A stretch of DNA of 18,476 bases from Fibrobacter sp. UBA4375 (lineage in GTDB: Bacteria; Fibrobacterota; Fibrobacteria; Fibrobacterales; Fibrobacteraceae), in contig DGRZ01000076.1 in assembly GCA_002391195.1 (NCBI GenBank), positions 1 through 18,476 on the forward strand, given 5' to 3'. The notes under the pieces were generated by a model. That model was not told the DNA's origin. It did no database searches and was given only the letters and a program-made list of their open reading frames with translations. Positions 14,560 to 18,476 of the stretch are shown one piece after another. Every line of letters begins with the position of its first letter. The first letter of the stretch is position 1. The translations under genes and the position numbers were made by a program.

Positions 14560-15051
14560 ATGTCCCTACTCGAATCATTACCCAAATCAAACAAAGACGG
14601 AATCCTCTACGAGGCCGACACAGTCCACAATATCTTGCCGCAGAAGGCGCCCTTTGCCTTCGTTGACGAAATCCTCAGCCTCGATGCCGAGAACATGGAA
14701 ATCGTAGGCAAGTGGCACCTGACCGGCGAAGAAGGATTCCTGAAGGGGCATTTCCCCGGAAACCCCGTGCTCCCCGGCGTCATCCAGATTGAATCCATGG
14801 CCCAGGCGGCAACGCTCTTGACCATGATCGGCCGCGAAGCGGAAACTACGGGCAAGCGTCCCGCCTTTATGGGCGTAGAAAACTGCCGTTTCCGCGCACC
14901 GGTAATCCCCCCTGCCGAAATCGTCCTGAAGGCCAAGCTAGTCATGGCCCGCCACGGCATTTTCAAGTACAGCGGCGAGCTCTATACCGTCGATGCCGAG
15001 GGCAAAGAAACCCTCTGCACCAAGGCGGATTTCAGCGCCGCCATGGTCTAG
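14560..15051 (+). CDS. fabZ: 3-hydroxyacyl-ACP dehydratase FabZ
   Basis: The 163-residue hot-dog fold protein carries the FabZ active-site text GHFPGNPVLPGV (His64) and IESMAQ (Glu78), plus NILPQKAPFAFVDEI near the N-terminus. It removes water from 3-hydroxyacyl-ACP in fatty acid elongation and affects the balance with lipid A. Start ATG 14560 has ACGGAG 7 bases upstream. It lies 28 bases after putP on the same strand, so they may be co-transcribed, though their functions are unrelated. It is not in the usual lpxD/lpxA cluster, and a paralogue elsewhere in the genome is possible. Confidence 0.93.
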   Translation: MSLLESLPKSNKDGILYEADTVHNILPQKAPFAFVDEILSLDAENMEIVGKWHLTGEEGFLKGHFPGNPVLPGVIQIESMAQAATLLTMIGREAETTGKRPAFMGVENCRFRAPVIPPAEIVLKAKLVMARHGIFKYSGELYTVDAEGKETLCTKADFSAAMV

Positions 15052-15080
15052 CAGGCCTTTTCAAAAAAACTCAAAAAGAT

Positions 15081-15114
15081 TCCGCCCGGAGCCTTTAAAT
15101 CTGGGCGGATTTTT
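15081..15114 (+). terminator. Rho-independent terminator after fabZ
   Basis: A perfect 7-bp stem TCCGCCC / GGGCGGA with a 15-base loop is followed by five T residues, 29 bases after the fabZ stop. The tRNA promoter follows within a few bases. Confidence 0.85.
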
Positions 15115-15115
15115 A

Positions 15116-15123
15116 TATATTTG
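15116..15123 (+). promoter_or_regulatory. Promoter-like TATATTTG for tRNA-Glu
   Basis: TATATTTG lies 8 bases before the 5' end of the tRNA and directly after the fabZ terminator, the expected place for a -10/-7 element of a separately transcribed tRNA. Confidence 0.5.
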
Positions 15124-15131
15124 GTTCGCTC

Positions 15132-15204
15132 GCCCCCATCGTCTAGTGGCCCAGGACTCGGGATTCTCATTCCCGCAACAGCGGTTCGAGTCCGCTTGGG
15201 GGTA
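15132..15204 (+). tRNA. tRNA-Glu (anticodon CTC)
   Basis: A 73-base cloverleaf. The acceptor GCCCCCA pairs with TGGGGGT (first pair G-U) and has discriminator A. The D-arm text is TCGTCTAGTGGCCCAGGA, the anticodon stem CGGGA / TCCCG encloses loop TTCTCAT with anticodon CTC, and the T-arm is GCGGTTCGAGTCCGC. The CTAGTGGCCCAGGA text is typical of bacterial tRNA-Glu. CCA is not encoded. Confidence 0.96.
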
Positions 15205-15210
15205 TAAAAA

Positions 15211-15249
15211 AAGCCGACGCATCACAAAGGTGTGTCGGTTTTCTTTTTT
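15211..15249 (+). terminator. Rho-independent terminator after tRNA-Glu
   Basis: An 11-bp stem AAGCCGACGCA / TGTGTCGGTTT (two G-U pairs) with a 9-base loop is followed by a T-rich run to 15249, starting 6 bases after the tRNA. Confidence 0.88.
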
Positions 15250-15269
15250 CCGAAAAAAAGCGGCACAAA

Positions 15270-15297
15270 GAAAAAGCCACCCGCATCTGCAGGTGGC
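15270..15297 (-). terminator. Rho-independent terminator after ppiD
   Basis: On the minus strand GCCACC / GGTGGC with an inner GC pair forms a hairpin followed by a T run, 33 bases after the ppiD stop. It stands back to back with the tRNA terminator. Confidence 0.85.
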
Positions 15298-15329
15298 AAA
15301 ATTTGTTCGGGCTTAACAACGCTGTGCAA

Positions 15330-17282
15330 CTAGTCCTTGTAGAACAGGTCCAGGTTGTTCACCACAGGCGTTGCCTTTTCCAGATCACCCACGTACTGGC
15401 TGAAAGCCGTCATAGAAGTGAAGCGGGCAGCGTTGTCCTTATCGTCCTTGATGGCTGTTTCGAGAGCGGCCTGGTCCACAGCCTTCTTGGACTTGACCTT
15501 GATCATCACGGCACCGTTGTCGGTTTCCACCACAGGGCCCCATTCGCCTTCTTTCTGGTTCTTGAGCACCTTGGCCACGTTCGGGTTGGCATAGCCGAAG
15601 CCCGGAATAAATCCTTCCACAGAAGCGCTCTTGGATTCAATCTTTACCTTTTCGATTTCGGCAGGAGCACTTACAGCCGTAGAGTCGGCGGCAGAATCAG
15701 CAGGAGCCCAGGCCTTCACCCTGTCGGCCATGGAGGTCAGGTAGGCGGCTGCAGCGGCAGCGCTCTTCTTCTTGAGCAGGTTCTTCTTGATTGCGTCATA
15801 GTAAACGCTCACGTCACGTTCGCCGGCCTTGAGTTCCTTGGCCTTGGTGGCCACCACAACCCACTGGTTGTTCTTGAGAACCGGAGAGACATCGCCCACG
15901 TCTTCGGAAAGGTTTTCGTTGGGCCAGGCAAAGGAAGTCAGTCCCTTCAGGTAGCCGAGGGCAGCAATGTTGTCGCCGGGGCCAACCCATTCGGAGCGTT
16001 CCACCGTAAGGTTACGAGCCTTGGCGGCATCAGCAAAGGACTTGCCGGCGGCCATGTCGGTCTTGATTCCGGAAAGAACGTTTTCGAGGCTGTCCACAGT
16101 TTCGGAAGAGGCGTTCACCACCAGGAGGATATGGCCAACCTTGGCAGAGACCGCACCGGTAGAGTCAGTAGTCTTGCCGTAGCTCTTGATGATGTGGTAG
16201 CCGAAGCGGGTCTTGACCGGTTCAGAAATAGCGCCGGAATCCAGAGCCAGGGCGGCCTTCTCGAATTCCTCGACAAAGGCACCGTGACCGGCTTCTTGGG
16301 AGAGCATGCCGCCGTTTTCGGCGCTGCCCGGATCTTCAGAAGAAATGCGGGCCATGTCTTCGAAGTTGGCTGTAGAAGAGGTATCGGAAAGCTGGTAGTA
16401 AAGCGTCATGGCGTATTCGCGGATACGTTCGTCATCGGCGTCGGTAGCGACCACCGGGAGCTTCACGTAATCAAAGAGGACCTCGTCCTTTTCTACAAAG
16501 AAGCTGTCCACGTGGGCGTTGAAATAGCCCTTGACCATGGCGCTGTCGATAGAGGCTTCTTCTACGGCAAAGTCGCTTGCATTGACGTATGCCACGTCCA
16601 TGTCGTAATCCGTCATGCGGCGGTCCACGTTCCACTTGGATTCAAGAGAGGTGGGGTGCACCGAAGCCCCGACCAGCACCTGCAGTTGACGGGAAGGAAT
16701 GGTGGCGTTCTTCAGGTCTTCTTCGAACTGGAGCATCACGCCCCACTGGAAAGCCTGGGGAGTCTCGAGCCAGGCGTCGAATTCGGCCTTGTTGAAGTTT
16801 GTGTCCACCAGGAACTTGGGGAGAGAGGCGATGTAGGCCTGGGAGCGCTGCATCAGGTCTTCTTGGGAGGTAGCCTGCTGCTGGATGGCATACAGACGGC
16901 TCTGGGCTTCTTGCACCAGACGGGCACGGATGGCATCGGGATTGTTCTTGAATTCGCTCTTGAGTTCGGCCACAGAAGCACGCAGCTCGGCGTCTTCGTA
17001 GATGCCTTCCATCATGACCTGACGCACAAAGGAGCGGAACACTTCGGAACGGAGCTGGGCATACTGTTCGTCTTCGAGATGCTGGCCCTGGTACTGGTTC
17101 TGCACGATCCTCTTGATGCGGGTGTCGAATTCACCATAGGAGACCTTGTGGTCATTCACGATAGCTACCGGATAGCTCTGATTCGTGTTGGGCACGCGGT
17201 CCATGGCCAGAAGGCCCACGACAATACCGGCAGCAAAAATGACAATGACCCACTTGGCCTTTTCATTAATCCACGTTAACAT
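15330..17282 (-). CDS. ppiD: PpiD/SurA-like periplasmic peptidyl-prolyl isomerase, membrane-anchored
   Basis: The 650-residue product starts MLTWINEKAKWVIVIFAAGIVVGLLA, a short cytoplasmic tail and one membrane helix, as in PpiD. A SurA-N-like helical chaperone region follows (about 38-265). A parvulin domain lies at about 268-368, with SSEDPGSAENGG, FEKAALALDSGAISEPV and FGYHII. The C-terminal part contains a weaker parvulin-like block near 555-600. It helps newly exported envelope proteins fold near the Sec translocon. I chose ATG 17282 because it starts right at the anchor and has GGAG 8 bases upstream; a longer frame to 17378 runs into the promoter region. Expression is probably monocistronic, divergent from nadB. 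Confidence 0.9.
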   Translation of the reverse strand: MLTWINEKAKWVIVIFAAGIVVGLLAMDRVPNTNQSYPVAIVNDHKVSYGEFDTRIKRIVQNQYQGQHLEDEQYAQLRSEVFRSFVRQVMMEGIYEDAELRASVAELKSEFKNNPDAIRARLVQEAQSRLYAIQQQATSQEDLMQRSQAYIASLPKFLVDTNFNKAEFDAWLETPQAFQWGVMLQFEEDLKNATIPSRQLQVLVGASVHPTSLESKWNVDRRMTDYDMDVAYVNASDFAVEEASIDSAMVKGYFNAHVDSFFVEKDEVLFDYVKLPVVATDADDERIREYAMTLYYQLSDTSSTANFEDMARISSEDPGSAENGGMLSQEAGHGAFVEEFEKAALALDSGAISEPVKTRFGYHIIKSYGKTTDSTGAVSAKVGHILLVVNASSETVDSLENVLSGIKTDMAAGKSFADAAKARNLTVERSEWVGPGDNIAALGYLKGLTSFAWPNENLSEDVGDVSPVLKNNQWVVVATKAKELKAGERDVSVYYDAIKKNLLKKKSAAAAAAYLTSMADRVKAWAPADSAADSTAVSAPAEIEKVKIESKSASVEGFIPGFGYANPNVAKVLKNQKEGEWGPVVETDNGAVMIKVKSKKAVDQAALETAIKDDKDNAARFTSMTAFSQYVGDLEKATPVVNNLDLFYKD

Positions 17283-17355
17283 AGAGATGACTCCATAAAT
17301 AATTTTGACGGGCGAAAATTTAGCAAAAAAACACGGGTTTCTGTTAAAAACTGTA

Positions 17356-17363
17356 CAAATATA
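17356..17363 (-). promoter_or_regulatory. Promoter-like TATATTTG upstream of ppiD
   Basis: On the minus strand TATATTTG lies 74 bases before the ppiD ATG, in the ppiD/nadB divergent spacer. It is identical to the elements before suhB and tRNA-Glu. Confidence 0.42.
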
Positions 17364-17398
17364 GCCGTATAGCCCCAAAATTGCTATCTATTGTCTAT

Positions 17399-17414
17399 CC
17401 CCCAAAATCGGGGG
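17399..17414 (+). promoter_or_regulatory. Short GC hairpin in the nadB leader
   Basis: CCCCC-AAAATC-GGGGG forms a perfect 5-bp stem 10 bases before the nadB Shine-Dalgarno sequence GGAG (17425-17428). It has no T run, so it is not a terminator. It may lie in the leader RNA or be an operator; the sequence does not say which. Confidence 0.35.
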
Positions 17415-17434
17415 CGTTTCGTCATGGAGTTCAG

Positions 17435-18476
17435 ATGTACGACATTCTAGTACTTGGAGCAGGAATTTCCGGCCTTTCCGCCGCCCTGCATGCCGCCGAA
17501 AAGGGCCTTTCCGTAGTCATCCTCACCAAGGGAGCAAAGCCCGACGGTTCCTCCAACTACGCCCAGGGGGGCATCGCCACCGTCACCGAAAAGACGGACA
17601 AGTTCGAATTCCATATCGCGGATACCCTGGAAGCGGGTGCCGGCCTCTGCAAAAAAGAACCCGTGAACATCCTCACCAAGAGCGGGCCTGCCACCATCAA
17701 GCAGCTGGTGAAATGGGGCGTGCTCTTTACCCCGAGCCCCACGGACAAGACCCAGTTCGACCTGCACCTGGAAGGTGGCCACAGCCACCACCGCATATTG
17801 CATGCCGCAGACCTTACCGGCAAGGAGATTATGCGAGCCCTCTTGGCCGAGCTTCACAAGCAGAAGAACATCGACTACCTGGAAAACTGCTACATCAAGG
17901 ACTTGATTTGCAAAGGCACGGGCAAGGCCAAACAGTGCATCGGTGCCGAAATCATCCACCAGAAGACCGGAGAAATCGAAAAGATTTACGCCAAGGCCAC
18001 CATCCTTTCTACAGGCGGTGCTGGCCGCATCTGGCAGTACACCGTCTGCCCGCCGGACAGCTGCGGTGACGGTATGGCCATTGCCGCCCGTGCAGGTGCC
18101 GCCCTGCAAGACATCGAGTTCATGCAGTTCCACCCCACAAGCCTCTATGCACCGAAACTCAAGAAACCCTTCTTGATTTCGGAAGCGGTCCGCGGGTTCG
18201 GCGGGATCCTGAAGAACGACAGGGGCGAAGAGTTCATGAACCAGGTGCACCCGCTCCATTCTCTTGCACCCCGGGACATCGTTGCCCGCGCCATCCATAG
18301 CGAGATGCAGCGCCTGGGGAAGCCCCACATGTACATTGACCTGAGCGGTCGCACGCCCAAGGACATCAAGAGCCATTTCCCGAACATCTACGCCAAGTGC
18401 CTGGAAGCAGGCATCGACATCACCAAGGAATGGATTCCCGTGGTGCCCGCGGCACATTACATGTGCGGAGGCGTAC
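17435..18476 (+). CDS. nadB: L-aspartate oxidase NadB, N-terminal part (3' end outside window)
   Basis: The frame is open from ATG 17435 to the window end (347 residues of about 500-530). It begins MYDILVLGAGISG, the FAD dinucleotide-binding motif (GAGISG at 8-13). SSNYAQGGIA (39-48), HSHHRILHAADLTG (116-129), EFMQFHPT (228-235), SEAVRGFGG (249-257), APRDIVARAI (278-287) and PAAHYMCGG (338-346) follow; these are the flavin- and substrate-binding blocks of aspartate oxidase. NadB makes iminoaspartate, which NadA turns into quinolinate for NAD synthesis. Fumarate can serve as acceptor in anaerobes. GGAG lies 6 bases before the ATG. It is closely related to succinate dehydrogenase flavoproteins, but the SSNYAQGG text favours NadB. 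Confidence 0.93.
   Translation, partial: MYDILVLGAGISGLSAALHAAEKGLSVVILTKGAKPDGSSNYAQGGIATVTEKTDKFEFHIADTLEAGAGLCKKEPVNILTKSGPATIKQLVKWGVLFTPSPTDKTQFDLHLEGGHSHHRILHAADLTGKEIMRALLAELHKQKNIDYLENCYIKDLICKGTGKAKQCIGAEIIHQKTGEIEKIYAKATILSTGGAGRIWQYTVCPPDSCGDGMAIAARAGAALQDIEFMQFHPTSLYAPKLKKPFLISEAVRGFGGILKNDRGEEFMNQVHPLHSLAPRDIVARAIHSEMQRLGKPHMYIDLSGRTPKDIKSHFPNIYAKCLEAGIDITKEWIPVVPAAHYMCGGV

Noticed and set aside
15303..17279. 658-codon plus-strand open frame opposite ppiD
   Set aside because: It mirrors ppiD almost end to end, and the Val/Gly/His-rich product has no recognisable domain, while the minus strand gives a clear PpiD with anchor, parvulin motifs and SD.
17424..17450. Eight-codon upstream frame overlapping the nadB start
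   Set aside because: It begins inside the nadB SD region, has no SD of its own and has no codon pattern suggesting a leader peptide; chance is enough to explain it.
17447..18457. 336-codon minus-strand open frame at the right edge
   Set aside because: The plus strand over the same bases is unmistakably nadB, with FAD-binding and active-site motifs, and simply runs off the window.

Overview
This window looks like chromosomal DNA of a Gram-negative bacterium, most likely a member of the Fibrobacterota (Fibrobacter-like) or another branch of the Fibrobacteres-Chlorobi-Bacteroidetes group. The visible basis is a type III glutamine synthetase, a TonB-dependent outer-membrane receptor with its own lipoprotein, a lipoprotein with a Cys-Gly-Asp-Asp-polySer start, a Fibrobacter-style type IV pilin, and the repeated promoter-like string TATATTTG, which resembles the Bacteroidetes -7 element. 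The taxonomic call is inference; no rRNA gene is present.

Layout from left to right. Bases 1-788 hold the end of glnN and its terminator. On the minus strand follow hrpA (813-4808), a repeat-filled spacer, a 46-residue zinc-ribbon gene (4951-5091), a Cof-type HAD phosphatase (5105-5962) and suhB (5982-6770). The last three are closely spaced and probably form one operon, suhB-HAD-zinc ribbon. Next, also on the minus strand, is a vitamin B12 locus: a cobalamin riboswitch (about 10115-10300), a BtuB-like TonB-dependent receptor (8072-10093) and a beta-propeller lipoprotein (6847-8004), closed by a strong terminator. The receptor plus propeller lipoprotein recalls the BtuB-BtuG pair of Bacteroides. 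On the plus strand a single pilin gene (10494-11225) with a long Cys-containing tail is followed by nudC (11298-12152), which meets sfsA (12149-12907, minus) tail to tail. Divergent from sfsA are putP (12990-14531) and fabZ (14560-15051), then tRNA-Glu(CTC). The right end holds ppiD on the minus strand (15330-17282) and the start of nadB on the plus strand (17435 to the window edge).

Most genes are housekeeping: nitrogen assimilation, RNA helicase, NAD synthesis and turnover (nadB, nudC), fatty acid or lipid A synthesis (fabZ), envelope protein folding (ppiD), proline uptake (putP). The two things that stand out are the B12-controlled receptor/propeller locus, and a set of dispersed palindromic or heptamer-periodic repeats. 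These have entered open reading frames in frame: at least four sites in hrpA and one in the signal peptide of the propeller lipoprotein. The same repeat families also sit in the hrpA upstream spacer.
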